From CBDCYH01 sp965224105 (GTDB lineage: Bacteria; Bacteroidota; Rhodothermia; Rhodothermales; JABDKH01): DNA of 64,000 bases. The stretch is from contig CBDCYH010000002.1 in the NCBI GenBank assembly GCA_965224105.1, positions 1,736,001 through 1,800,000 of the forward strand, written 5' to 3'. Of this stretch, positions 42,630 through 51,767 are shown in pieces (position 1 is the first letter of the stretch; each line of letters begins with the position of its first letter). The notes under the pieces were generated by a model that worked only from the letters and a program-made list of their open reading frames with translations, was not told the DNA's origin and did no database searches. A program made the translations under genes and the position numbers.

Positions 42630-42970
42630 CAGATCCGGCAGTCATCCCGGCACCTGGAAACAAAACCATCGAGGAGTACTTCGGGAATGTGCGGACGGGG
42701 ACTAGTGGGTACAGCGTTGCCCACATGATCGCCCCATCTGGCTGGTCGGAACCTTTTCAGGTGGCCGACTTTGACGAACTTACTATTGTAATTAAAGGGG
42801 TTATGCGCGTGGAGCACGAATCTGGTCTGACGGATGTTTCCGCTGGCGAGGTTGTGCTGGTTACCGCGGGTGACAGGATCCGTTATTGCAATCCAACCGA
42901 CTCGGAAACGGAATACTGGGCCGTTTGTATTCCGGCATTTGGGCTAGACCTCGTCGAACGCGACGAGTAA
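42614..42970 (+). CDS. Cupin-domain protein
   Basis: 118 residues from the ATG at 42614. Single cupin fold: FQVADFDELTIVIKGVMRVE corresponds to motif 1 and AGEVVLVTAGDRIRYCNP to motif 2. The usual metal-binding histidines of motif 1 are largely replaced, so a metal-free or ligand-binding role is as likely as an enzyme. Translation is coupled to lat (16-nt overlap), so it may handle the aminoadipate semialdehyde/piperideine product or sense it. That is an inference. Confidence 0.8.
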   Translation: MVRKVTDPAVIPAPGNKTIEEYFGNVRTGTSGYSVAHMIAPSGWSEPFQVADFDELTIVIKGVMRVEHESGLTDVSAGEVVLVTAGDRIRYCNPTDSETEYWAVCIPAFGLDLVERDE

Positions 42971-43018
42971 CCACACACATCGGCGTCTCGCTGTTTCGCC
43001 GAAAGCCAATACTTGAAC

Positions 43019-46000
43019 ATGAAAAGGACCCACCTGCTCGCCGCGGCGACCTGCGCCATCGTTGTTGCCCTGTTGGCATTCACCGCCTGGAAAATCTCGC
43101 ATCCCGAGGCGCCAAGACAAGACCTTGCAGATTCACTCGAAAGACCGCCGTCGTTCAAGTCGGCAATTAGCTTTGGCGAGGATCTCAACGCGAGGTTCGA
43201 CTTCGATGTGATGCGGATGCGCGACCTCGCGACTGGCGAGATACCGCGCGACATCTATCGCCAGGAAATGGAATTTGCAAAAAGGCTTCCCATGGCCAAG
43301 CTTGCAAAGGCCGGCAAGCAACAAGCCACCGTCTGGCAACGACGCGGCCCGACAAACGTCGGCGGTCGCACGCGGGCACTCGCGTATGATGTTTCTGATG
43401 AGACACGGATCCTGGCGGGCGGCGTGAGTGGAGGGATGTGGCTCTCGACGAATTCGGGATCAACATGGACCAAAACAACCAGCTCGTCGCAGTTACACAG
43501 CGTTACCGCCATCGCGCAAGACACCCGGGCAGGAGAGACAGATACGTGGTACGTGGGGACGGGCGAGGTGAGAGGCAACAGCGCTTCGGAAAGCGGGGCG
43601 TTCTTCGCGGGCGACGGCGTCTACAAATCAACTGACGGAGGCGCTAGCTGGACCCTCCTGCCTTCCACCGTATCAGGAACGCCACAGTTTATCGACAGCT
43701 TTTTTGATCTAGTCCTCGAAGTCGCCACCGATCCATCAAACGCAGCCGAAGACGAAGTGTATGTCGCTTCGGCGCTGTTCGGTTCTATCCTCCGTAGCAC
43801 AAACGGCGGAACGTCCTGGACGATGGTACTTGGTAACACAAGCTCCGGACCACGATACGCCGACGTTGCAGTCACGACTTCGGGAACGGTGTTCGCCGCC
43901 TTCTCCAGCGATGGCAGCAACGCGGGAATGTGGAAAAGCACCACGGGCACGTCTGGCTCCTGGACTGACATCACACCCGCGGGCTTCCCATCCTCCTACC
44001 AGCGCCAGGAAATTGCAATCGATCCATCGGATGAGGATAACGTATGGTTCCTCGCCGAAACTCCAGGCAGTGGAACAAGCGATCATAGTCTGTGGAAGTA
44101 CGACGATGGTGCAGGCACGTGGACGAACATGTCTTCGCTCATTCCCGCGCTTGGCGGCACGTCAGGAAATTTCAACTCGCAGTCAAGCTACGACCTCGTC
44201 ATCAAGGTAAGTCCGCGCAGCAGCGATACACTCTTTGTTGGTGGAACGAACCTATTCCGTCTTGCCGTTACCGCCGCCACATCAACATGGATTGGTGGAT
44301 ACACGCATCAGAATAACTCGTTCGCCCGGTACACAAATCATCATCCCGACCAGCACTCGATGGCCTTCCTGCCATCCGATCCGGATGTTATGCTCAGCGG
44401 CAACGATGGGGGCGTAATGCGAACGGACAATGCCAACGAGGCTGGCAACGGGGCGGTCGACTGGACAGACCTCAACACCGGTTACGAAAACCAGCAGTTC
44501 TACACCGTTTGTTTCAACCTCGACGACAGCGACCCGTTTGTGGGCGGCGGGATGCAGGACAACGGGACGTGGGGCACAACGTCAACCGACGGCACTGTGG
44601 CATGGGATGAGGAACTGGGTGGCGATGGTTCGCACTGCCAGGTCGCCAATCGAACGGTGTCCGGTACGTACCGATACTCGTCGATCCAAAACGGAATAAT
44701 CTACAGACAGCAGTACGGCGCGGGTGGAGGATACCAGGGTTTCCGACGCGTCGACCCAACCGGTGGATCGGGCTACCTGTTTATCAATCCGTTCATCCTC
44801 TCTCCAACCTCGCCTGAAAAAATGTTTCTCGCTGGCGGGTCAACTGTCTGGCGTCAGGACAACTTCAATGCTATCGCAACCAACTCGTCGACGTCCACGC
44901 TAACAACCGGGTGGACGGATCTCGACCCGTATCAGAATATTCCGGACGGTGGCACGGTGTCGGCACTGGCGATGTCCTCGGCATCTCCAACCGATCGGCT
45001 CTACTTCGGCACCGCAGATGGAAATCTGTATCGATACGACAACGCGTCGTCGGTCGCGGCCCAAACCGCGCCGGTGGACCTGACCGACGCTGCGTTTCCT
45101 TCGGGATACGTCTCTGACATCTCAGTCGACCCAACCAACGGTTCGAAAGTGATGGTGGCATTTTCCAACTACAACGCCACGAGTCTGTTTTACTCTGATG
45201 ATGCCGGAGCGACGTGGACCGACATTGAGGGCAACCTGTCCGGAGCCACCGGGCCGTCCGTTCGCTCCGTGGCACTCGCCCCGGGCACGACCACGCCATA
45301 CCTGGTGGGCACGTCAACGGGCCTTTACTCCGCAACGTCTCTTGCGGGTGCTTCAACCATCTGGTCGCTGGAGTCGCCGTCACTAATCGGCAACGTGGTT
45401 GTTGACATGGTTCGGTTCCGTCCCGCGGACAACTTCCTTTTTGTCGGTACCCACGCCCACGGTACCTTCGATCGCGACGTTTCGCTGCCGGTGGAAATCG
45501 CCGACCTCGACATACAATCGGAAAATGGCAACCTTGTTTTGAACTGGTCGGCGTTCGGTGTCGGCCCTGGTAGTGCTTTTGAGGTTGACTATAAGGTATC
45601 TGATGATGCGTCGTTTACAACTGGCGGCAGGCTGAACGGGGTGGCTGATCAGTCAGCCTATCGCCTCGCTTTACCTGCGTTGCTACCCAATGAGTACACG
45701 TTCCGTGTGCGGGCATTCGGCTCGGACGGAGCGCTTGAGGTGAGCGAAGAGATTCGCTACACGCTCGGAGTGGAAGGGCTGGCGCAGGTTGGAGAAGTGT
45801 ATCCTAACCCATCCGCTGCAGATGCCAGGATTACAATTGCAGTTGCGGAATCACAGCGCGTGCGGGCTGAAGTCTTTGATGTTGCGGGCCGACGCCTGCA
45901 CCAGGTGTTCGACGAAACGCTGGCGGCAAATGCGACGAGGGTCGTGAAAGTGGATAACCGGGCGTTGCCTGCCGGGGTGTATTTCCTTCGGATCTCCGGA

Positions 46001-46042
46001 GAAGAGTTCTCCGAGTCGAAAAGGTTTACTATCGCCCGATAG
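43019..46042 (+). CDS. Large BNR/VPS10-type beta-propeller exoprotein with T9SS sorting domain
   Basis: 1007 residues from the ATG at 43019. An N-terminal signal/anchor (LAAATCAIVVALLAFTAW) is followed by repeated Asp-box (BNR) elements such as STNSGSTWTKTT, STDGGASWTLL, STNGGTSWTMV and SDDAGATWTDI. This is the pattern of sialidase-like or sortilin-type propellers with no evident catalytic residues. A fibronectin-III-like stretch lies near 830-920, and the C-terminus from VYPNPSAAD to LPAGVYFLRI is a T9SS type A sorting domain. Presumably a surface or released adhesin or binding protein. It ends 7 bp from the convergent gyrA. Confidence 0.88.
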   Translation: MKRTHLLAAATCAIVVALLAFTAWKISHPEAPRQDLADSLERPPSFKSAISFGEDLNARFDFDVMRMRDLATGEIPRDIYRQEMEFAKRLPMAKLAKAGKQQATVWQRRGPTNVGGRTRALAYDVSDETRILAGGVSGGMWLSTNSGSTWTKTTSSSQLHSVTAIAQDTRAGETDTWYVGTGEVRGNSASESGAFFAGDGVYKSTDGGASWTLLPSTVSGTPQFIDSFFDLVLEVATDPSNAAEDEVYVASALFGSILRSTNGGTSWTMVLGNTSSGPRYADVAVTTSGTVFAAFSSDGSNAGMWKSTTGTSGSWTDITPAGFPSSYQRQEIAIDPSDEDNVWFLAETPGSGTSDHSLWKYDDGAGTWTNMSSLIPALGGTSGNFNSQSSYDLVIKVSPRSSDTLFVGGTNLFRLAVTAATSTWIGGYTHQNNSFARYTNHHPDQHSMAFLPSDPDVMLSGNDGGVMRTDNANEAGNGAVDWTDLNTGYENQQFYTVCFNLDDSDPFVGGGMQDNGTWGTTSTDGTVAWDEELGGDGSHCQVANRTVSGTYRYSSIQNGIIYRQQYGAGGGYQGFRRVDPTGGSGYLFINPFILSPTSPEKMFLAGGSTVWRQDNFNAIATNSSTSTLTTGWTDLDPYQNIPDGGTVSALAMSSASPTDRLYFGTADGNLYRYDNASSVAAQTAPVDLTDAAFPSGYVSDISVDPTNGSKVMVAFSNYNATSLFYSDDAGATWTDIEGNLSGATGPSVRSVALAPGTTTPYLVGTSTGLYSATSLAGASTIWSLESPSLIGNVVVDMVRFRPADNFLFVGTHAHGTFDRDVSLPVEIADLDIQSENGNLVLNWSAFGVGPGSAFEVDYKVSDDASFTTGGRLNGVADQSAYRLALPALLPNEYTFRVRAFGSDGALEVSEEIRYTLGVEGLAQVGEVYPNPSAADARITIAVAESQRVRAEVFDVAGRRLHQVFDETLAANATRVVKVDNRALPAGVYFLRISGEEFSESKRFTIAR

Positions 46043-46049
46043 GTTTCCG

Positions 46050-48608
46050 CTACTCGGCTTTTCCGTTTGTCGAAACCCCGTTCTCGTCCTCATCAACAAC
46101 AAAACGGGTGACGTCGGCGATGCTGTCTTCGGCCCTCATCTTGATGAGCCGGACCCCCTGCGTGTTTCGTCCCATGATGCTGATGTCACCCACATGAAGG
46201 CGAATCAGAATCCCGTTGATCGTCACAATCATTAGGTCATCCTCGGGTAACACTCCCTTGATCGAGACCATGTCGCCCACCTTCGGATTGCTCTTGAGCG
46301 CGATCACACCCTGACCACCGCGCGACTGCCGCCGGTAGTCATCCAGGTTTGTACGCTTGCCGTAACCACGGTTGCTAATTGTTAGAACAGCGCGCCGATC
46401 ATCCGTGACGACAATCATTCCAACCGCTCGCTCACCGTCCCGAAGTGAAATCCCCCGCACCCCTTGCGTGTTGCGACCAGTGGGGCGGACATCGCTTTCG
46501 TGGAACCTGATCGCCAGCCCGCCCGAGGACGCGAGCATCACATCTGCCTGCCCATCGGTTAGGTGCGCCTCCAGCAATTGATCATCATCAACAATCGAAA
46601 TCCCGATGATGCCGTCAACCCTTGGGCGCGAGAATGCCTTAAGCCGTGTCTTCTTCACCTGACCGCGGCGGGTACCCATGAGTACGTAGTGCGACTTGAG
46701 ATAAGCTTCGTCCCGGAAGTTCTCCTTCGTCACCGAAAGGACAGCACGAATGGCATCGTTAGGTCCGATCTGAATGAGATTGCGCACGGATCGCCCTTTT
46801 GCCGTGCGGGATCCTTCCGGAATTTCGAAAACCCGCAACCAGTAGCACCGACCCTTGTCGGAAAAGAACAACAGGTAGTCGTGGTTGCGCGAGACAAACA
46901 AGTGCTCGATGTAGTCTTCATCGCGCATGCCCGATCCCTTGGCCCCACGACCGCCACGGCCTTGCTTTCGGTATTCGGTGACGTCGGTTCTCTTGATGAG
47001 ACCCTGGCGCGAAATGGTAACGACCATTTGATCGTCCTCCACGAGATCCTCGACGATTATTTCGCCGCCGCCCTGGAAATCGATTGCCGTCCGGCGCGGA
47101 TCAGCGAACTTCTCTTTTATTTCGGACAACTCGTCACGGATGATAGCCATCCGATCGGTCTCGCTTCCGAGAATGCGCTTGAAGTCCGCGATCTGTTCTT
47201 TGACCTCGGTATACTCGTCTTCAATTTTCTGTCTTTCCAGACCGGTGAGACGGCTCAGCCGCATCTCCAGGATAGCCTTCGCCTGCGCTTCGGTTAAAGT
47301 GAACAGAGAATTGCCGTGCGTGGGCAGACCGAGCTGCTCAAGTTGTTTGGTGGTGAGCTTGGACGGGAACATCCCCGCCATCAAATTTTCTTTTGCCTCT
47401 TCCGTGTTCGGTGAGTTGCGGATGATGGTAATTACTTCGTCAAGGTGGTCCAGCGCTGTCTTCAGTCCCTCGAGGATATGCGCACGCTCTTCTGCTTTGC
47501 GCAGGTCATATTGCGTTCGCCGCACAACGATCTCATGTCGGTGGTCTACGTAGTGCGTTATCGCTTCTTTGAGGTTCAGCGTTTTGGGCCTGCCGTTGAC
47601 GAGCGCAACAAAGTTCACCCCGAATGTTTGCTGGCATTGGGTGTACTTGTACAACTGGTTCTGAATGACCAGCGGCATCGCGTCTCGCCGCAGCTCGATA
47701 ACGATGCGCATCCCGTCCCGATCGCTTTCGTCGCGAAGGTCGGAGATGCCTTCAATCTTTTTGTCCCGCACGAGAGCGGCGATTTTCTCAATCAGGTAGC
47801 TCTTGTTTACCTGGTACGGTATTTCCGAGATGATGAGTGCGTAGCGGCCAGCGCGGATTTCCTCCTCTTCGATCTTTGCGCGCATCACAACTTTGCCGCG
47901 ACCCGTTTTATACGCGAGCCTCACCCCTGAATGCCCGTAGATGATGCCACCCGTGGGGAAATCCGGTGCGGGGATGTGCTCAATGAGGCCGTCGATGGTA
48001 ATCTCCGGGTCATCGATGTAGGCCAGGATGCCGTCGATGACTTCGCCCAGATTGTGTGGGGGGATCTTCGTCGCCATCCCAACAGCGATGCCATCCGATC
48101 CGTTTACCAGCAGATTCGGAAACGCCGCCGGCAAGACGACAGGCTCTTGCAGCGAACCGTCAAAGTTGTCCTGGTACTCAACTGTTTCCTTGTTGATGTC
48201 CCGCAGCATTTCCTCGGCGAGCCGAGTCATCCGCGCCTCGGTGTATCGCATCGCCGCCGCAGAGTCACCGTCGATGCTACCGAAGTTGCCCTGGCCGTCA
48301 ATCAGCGGGTAGCGCATGGAAAAATCCTGCGCCATGCGAACCATGGTGTCGTAAATCGCAGAATCACCATGCGGATGATACTTACCCAGCACCTCGCCAA
48401 CCGTGTTCGCGCTTTTCTTGTAGGCACTCCCCGCAGAAAGCGAAAGCTGGCTCATCGCGTAGAGCACGCGCCTATGCACTGGCTTCAAACCATCTCGCAC
48501 GTCGGGGAGGGCGCGACCAACAATAACTGACATCGAGTAATCGATGTACGAAGACTTCATCTCGTCTTCGATGTTGATCGGAATAATGCGGACGTTATCC
48601 GTCTCCAT
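46050..48608 (-). CDS. gyrA: DNA gyrase subunit A
   Basis: 852 residues. Quinolone-resistance region HPHGDSAIYDTMVRMAQDF with the usual Ser and an acidic residue four positions on. The catalytic Tyr is in AAAMRYTEARMT near 125. The GyrA box is GRGGRGAKG in the C-terminal beta-pinwheel, which distinguishes gyrase from topoisomerase IV, and a second blade has QSRGGQGV. It wraps and nicks DNA in the GyrA2B2 complex to add negative supercoils. gyrB is not in the window. Candidate promoter element near 48759. Confidence 0.98.
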   Translation of the reverse strand: METDNVRIIPINIEDEMKSSYIDYSMSVIVGRALPDVRDGLKPVHRRVLYAMSQLSLSAGSAYKKSANTVGEVLGKYHPHGDSAIYDTMVRMAQDFSMRYPLIDGQGNFGSIDGDSAAAMRYTEARMTRLAEEMLRDINKETVEYQDNFDGSLQEPVVLPAAFPNLLVNGSDGIAVGMATKIPPHNLGEVIDGILAYIDDPEITIDGLIEHIPAPDFPTGGIIYGHSGVRLAYKTGRGKVVMRAKIEEEEIRAGRYALIISEIPYQVNKSYLIEKIAALVRDKKIEGISDLRDESDRDGMRIVIELRRDAMPLVIQNQLYKYTQCQQTFGVNFVALVNGRPKTLNLKEAITHYVDHRHEIVVRRTQYDLRKAEERAHILEGLKTALDHLDEVITIIRNSPNTEEAKENLMAGMFPSKLTTKQLEQLGLPTHGNSLFTLTEAQAKAILEMRLSRLTGLERQKIEDEYTEVKEQIADFKRILGSETDRMAIIRDELSEIKEKFADPRRTAIDFQGGGEIIVEDLVEDDQMVVTISRQGLIKRTDVTEYRKQGRGGRGAKGSGMRDEDYIEHLFVSRNHDYLLFFSDKGRCYWLRVFEIPEGSRTAKGRSVRNLIQIGPNDAIRAVLSVTKENFRDEAYLKSHYVLMGTRRGQVKKTRLKAFSRPRVDGIIGISIVDDDQLLEAHLTDGQADVMLASSGGLAIRFHESDVRPTGRNTQGVRGISLRDGERAVGMIVVTDDRRAVLTISNRGYGKRTNLDDYRRQSRGGQGVIALKSNPKVGDMVSIKGVLPEDDLMIVTINGILIRLHVGDISIMGRNTQGVRLIKMRAEDSIADVTRFVVDEDENGVSTNGKAE

Positions 48609-48997
48609 GGTGCGGTTTGCTGGTTAGCGCCGAGTCGTTAGTGGTTCTCCAGAGTGCAATTGCGGTCGGAGCTGCGAGAAAATGTTTGTTCTGGAGTGGG
48701 CAAGAATGGTCTTTGCGAAGAGTCCATTTTTTGCAGCAATAATCTGCCGCATTTGGTACCAAAATATACCCAAAAACGGCGATAATCGCTACAATTCTTG
48801 GTCTTTCGGCGCCCACAGATAGGCATAAAATGACGCTATACAGCGCCTATTTCTAAGATTGGACTAATTGCACTTCGGGTCTTCCGAACGCCGATCCTAC
48901 GTGACTGCAACTCGCCTAACGGGCACCTGTCGGCACCGTATATTACCGCCCATTTCGCCTGCCCTCGGTGGTCGGCCGAGGAGTTAATCGCGCAGAT
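48609..48997. promoter_or_regulatory. Divergent promoter region between gyrA and ABC exporter genes
   Basis: 389 bp without a gene. On the minus strand TATATTTTGG (48759-48768) resembles the Bacteroidota -7 element (TAnnTTTG) with a TTG about 23 nt upstream, 150 bp before gyrA. On the plus strand GTATATTACC near 48938 is a weaker candidate for the exporter operon. Neither is more than a visual match. Confidence 0.35.
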
Positions 48998-50827
48998 ATG
49001 ACGACTACAGAAATACAGGCGACGGCCGCACGCAAACCGCTACGACGGCTCAATCATTTTTTCTGGAAGTACAAGAAACTGTTCATTCCGGGATTGCTTT
49101 GCGCCTTCATCTCAGCGGCGTTCAGCGTGATGGTGCCCATGGTCGTTAGATCAGCGGTTGACTCAATACCGCGGTTCATCGCAATCTACAAGACCGTCGA
49201 CACACCTGCAGCATCGATGTCGACCGGCGTCACCACATCGCTACTGATGTTTGGAGCCTTGATCGTTCTGCTTAGTGCGTGCAGTGGTCTGTTCTCTTTT
49301 CTGATGAGGCAAACCATCGTCGTGGCATCTCGACACGTTGAGTACGATCTGCGGAGCAGAATGTATGACCATCTGCAAAAACTGTCGCACCAGTACTACG
49401 TCCATAACGCTACGGGCGATGTAATCACGCGTGCAACATCAGACATTGAACAAGTGCGCCGATACATCGGTCCCGCTATCATGTACCTCGCTCGAGCGTT
49501 TGTGGTCATCGTGATTGCTCTGTTCGTAATGTTCATTATTTCGCCCAGGCTTACCCTCTTCGCGATCATTCCGCTACCATTTCTTGCCGTGTCTGTGTTT
49601 TTTGTCGCAAGGCTCATCAGCCAAAGAAGCGACAGACTGCAAAAGCAGTATTCGCGCGTAACAAACACGGTGCAGGAGGGCATCGCTGGGATTCGTGTCG
49701 TAAAAGCGTTTGCGCGCGAAGGAGCGGAAGCCAGGAAGTTTGATGCCGAAAGCAGCGACTACCGAGAACGGATGCTGGACCTTGCAAAAGTGGAAGCCGC
49801 ATTCCGCCCCGTCTTCATTCTGCTCGTTGGGATGTCCACGATTATTGTTGTTTGGGTCGGCGGCAGGTTGGCCATGAATGGGGATATCTCCATCGGCAAC
49901 ATCGCAGAATACATCATCTACGTTGCCCTCATGACCTGGCCCGTAGCAGCGATGGGTTTTGTGATTAGCATGATTCAGCGTGCCGCAGCCTCCATGGCAC
50001 GACTGAATGAAATACTCGATACCGAACCGGATATCGCCGACACCGATGCGACAGATCACTCAATCACTCGTCTGGACGGCTCTGTTTCGTTTAAGAATGT
50101 AACCTACTCGTTCACACCCGACGCACAACCTGCACTGGACAACGTGAGTCTGCAGATAGAAGCGGGCTCGGTCGTGGGAATCGTCGGGAGGACGGGTTCT
50201 GGAAAAAGCACTCTGGTGGATTTTATACCGCGCGTGCTCGAACCGCAGCAAGGGATTGTTCGCGTCGGTGGGCATGCAACCACAACGATCCCACTTAATG
50301 TGCTCCGTGGGCACATTGGATACGTTCCGCAGGATGTCTTTCTTTTTAGCGACACCGTCTCGAACAACATTGCGTTCGGAAATCCGGGCGCCGGGGTTCC
50401 TGAGATCGAATCAGCAGCGAAAGACGCAGACCTGCTGGCGAACATCGAGTCGTTCCCGAAAGGGTTCGAGACTGAGGTTGGTGAGCGGGGTATCACGGTT
50501 TCCGGCGGCCAGAAACAGCGGACGTCCATCGCGCGTGCGCTAATTCGCAAGCCCGGAATTCTCATCCTTGACGATGCACTGTCTGCCGTTGACACTTCAA
50601 CCGAACACACCATCATCCAAAACCTGTTGGCAAGGCGCGAAGGCGAAACACTGATCATCGTGAGCCACCGAATTTCGAGTGTGCAGTTTGCAGATGATCT
50701 TATTGTAATGGAGGATGGGAAGATTGTGGAGCAGGGAACTCATGCTGAACTGGTTAACCGAAATGGTGTCTACGCAAGCATGCATCGGAAGCAACAACTC
50801 GAGAACGAAATCGCGGCAATTACCTGA
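48998..50827 (+). CDS. Heterodimeric ABC exporter subunit with degenerate catalytic Glu
   Basis: 609 residues from the ATG at 48998. Six-helix type-1 exporter membrane domain, then a nucleotide-binding domain: Walker A GRTGSGKST, Q-loop GYVPQDVF, canonical signature VSGGQKQR, Walker B ILILDDALSAVD. The residue after the Walker B Asp is Asp instead of the catalytic Glu, as in the inactive-site partner of heterodimers such as BmrC/LmrC. The partner is encoded at 51768-53576 with the rnz gene between. Exported substrate unknown; lipid or drug export is typical. Confidence 0.93.
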   Translation: MTTTEIQATAARKPLRRLNHFFWKYKKLFIPGLLCAFISAAFSVMVPMVVRSAVDSIPRFIAIYKTVDTPAASMSTGVTTSLLMFGALIVLLSACSGLFSFLMRQTIVVASRHVEYDLRSRMYDHLQKLSHQYYVHNATGDVITRATSDIEQVRRYIGPAIMYLARAFVVIVIALFVMFIISPRLTLFAIIPLPFLAVSVFFVARLISQRSDRLQKQYSRVTNTVQEGIAGIRVVKAFAREGAEARKFDAESSDYRERMLDLAKVEAAFRPVFILLVGMSTIIVVWVGGRLAMNGDISIGNIAEYIIYVALMTWPVAAMGFVISMIQRAAASMARLNEILDTEPDIADTDATDHSITRLDGSVSFKNVTYSFTPDAQPALDNVSLQIEAGSVVGIVGRTGSGKSTLVDFIPRVLEPQQGIVRVGGHATTTIPLNVLRGHIGYVPQDVFLFSDTVSNNIAFGNPGAGVPEIESAAKDADLLANIESFPKGFETEVGERGITVSGGQKQRTSIARALIRKPGILILDDALSAVDTSTEHTIIQNLLARREGETLIIVSHRISSVQFADDLIVMEDGKIVEQGTHAELVNRNGVYASMHRKQQLENEIAAIT

Positions 50828-50828
50828 G

Positions 50829-51767
50829 ATGATTATTGCAACACCGCTTGGGGTTAGCGCTGCGGTTCCCATGCACGGGCGCCACCTATCGGGTGTCCTG
50901 CTGGATTGCAGAAACGGATTCTATCTTGCAGATTGCGGCGAAGCGACGCAGTTCCAGCTGGGGCGAACCAACTGGAAGCAGTCCAAACTGCGAGCAGTTT
51001 TTATTTCTCATCTGCATGGTGACCACTATTTCGGATTGTTTGGTTTGTTGTCAACACTCACACTGCTGAAACGGCAGGCCCCGTTGACGATTGTTGGGCC
51101 TGTTGGACTTAAGAGCAGAGTTGACGTAACGCTCGATCTTGCGACCTTGCAGTTTGAGCTGACCTGGCTCGAGCTCGACCCGCAGTCGTTAGCGAGGGCC
51201 GCGGGGCCTACAACAGTTTATGAGAACGAGGATCTGACCGTCACAACCTGCGCCCTCGACCACACCCTGGACTCCCTCGGCTTCCGGTTCACAGAGAAAC
51301 CCCGACGGGGCCGCTTCGACGTCGCCCGCGCACAGGCCCTCGGCATTACGAACGAAAGGGACTACGGACGCCTCACAGATGGAGAACCCGTCACCTCGCC
51401 CTCCGGACTACGCGTCGAACCGGCTGATGTCCTCGGCCCCGAACGCCCCGGATCATCTTTCGCCTACATCACCGATACACGGCCCTGCCCGGCTGCCATC
51501 GCCCTGGCGGATCACGCAGACGTGCTCTACCACGAAGCAACCTTCCAGGAGGCACACAAAGAAAACGCCGTTGCAACCGGACACTCGACCGCCCGTGAGG
51601 CCGCATCAGTAGCAAAAAATGCGAATGCAAAACAATTGGTGCTAACGCACTTTAGCGCGCGCTACGACAACCTCACCGACCTGGTGAAAGAAGCCGCAGA
51701 AGTTTTTCCGAACACATCCGCTGCGCAAGAATTACAGCCTGTAAGAATCGGAAGGGACGAAAAATAA
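50829..51767 (+). CDS. rnz: Ribonuclease Z-type metallo-beta-lactamase
   Basis: 312 residues from the ATG at 50829, 1 nt after the exporter stop. Zinc motif SHLHGDHYFGLFGLL near 60, further ligands in ALDHTLDSLGFRF, AYITDT and LTHFSARY. The RNase Z-specific long insert carries RRGRFDVARAQALGI. It cleaves the 3' trailer from tRNA precursors; other substrates are possible. It lies between two ABC exporter genes with no gaps (stop TAA at 51765, next GTG at 51768), so all three are one transcript. The functional link is not obvious. Confidence 0.9.
   Translation: MIIATPLGVSAAVPMHGRHLSGVLLDCRNGFYLADCGEATQFQLGRTNWKQSKLRAVFISHLHGDHYFGLFGLLSTLTLLKRQAPLTIVGPVGLKSRVDVTLDLATLQFELTWLELDPQSLARAAGPTTVYENEDLTVTTCALDHTLDSLGFRFTEKPRRGRFDVARAQALGITNERDYGRLTDGEPVTSPSGLRVEPADVLGPERPGSSFAYITDTRPCPAAIALADHADVLYHEATFQEAHKENAVATGHSTAREAASVAKNANAKQLVLTHFSARYDNLTDLVKEAAEVFPNTSAAQELQPVRIGRDEK

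Noticed and set aside
46563..48530. Long plus-strand frames antisense to gyrA (244, 161 and 199 codons)
   Set aside because: gyrA is certain and continuous; the antisense frames mirror its codon bias.
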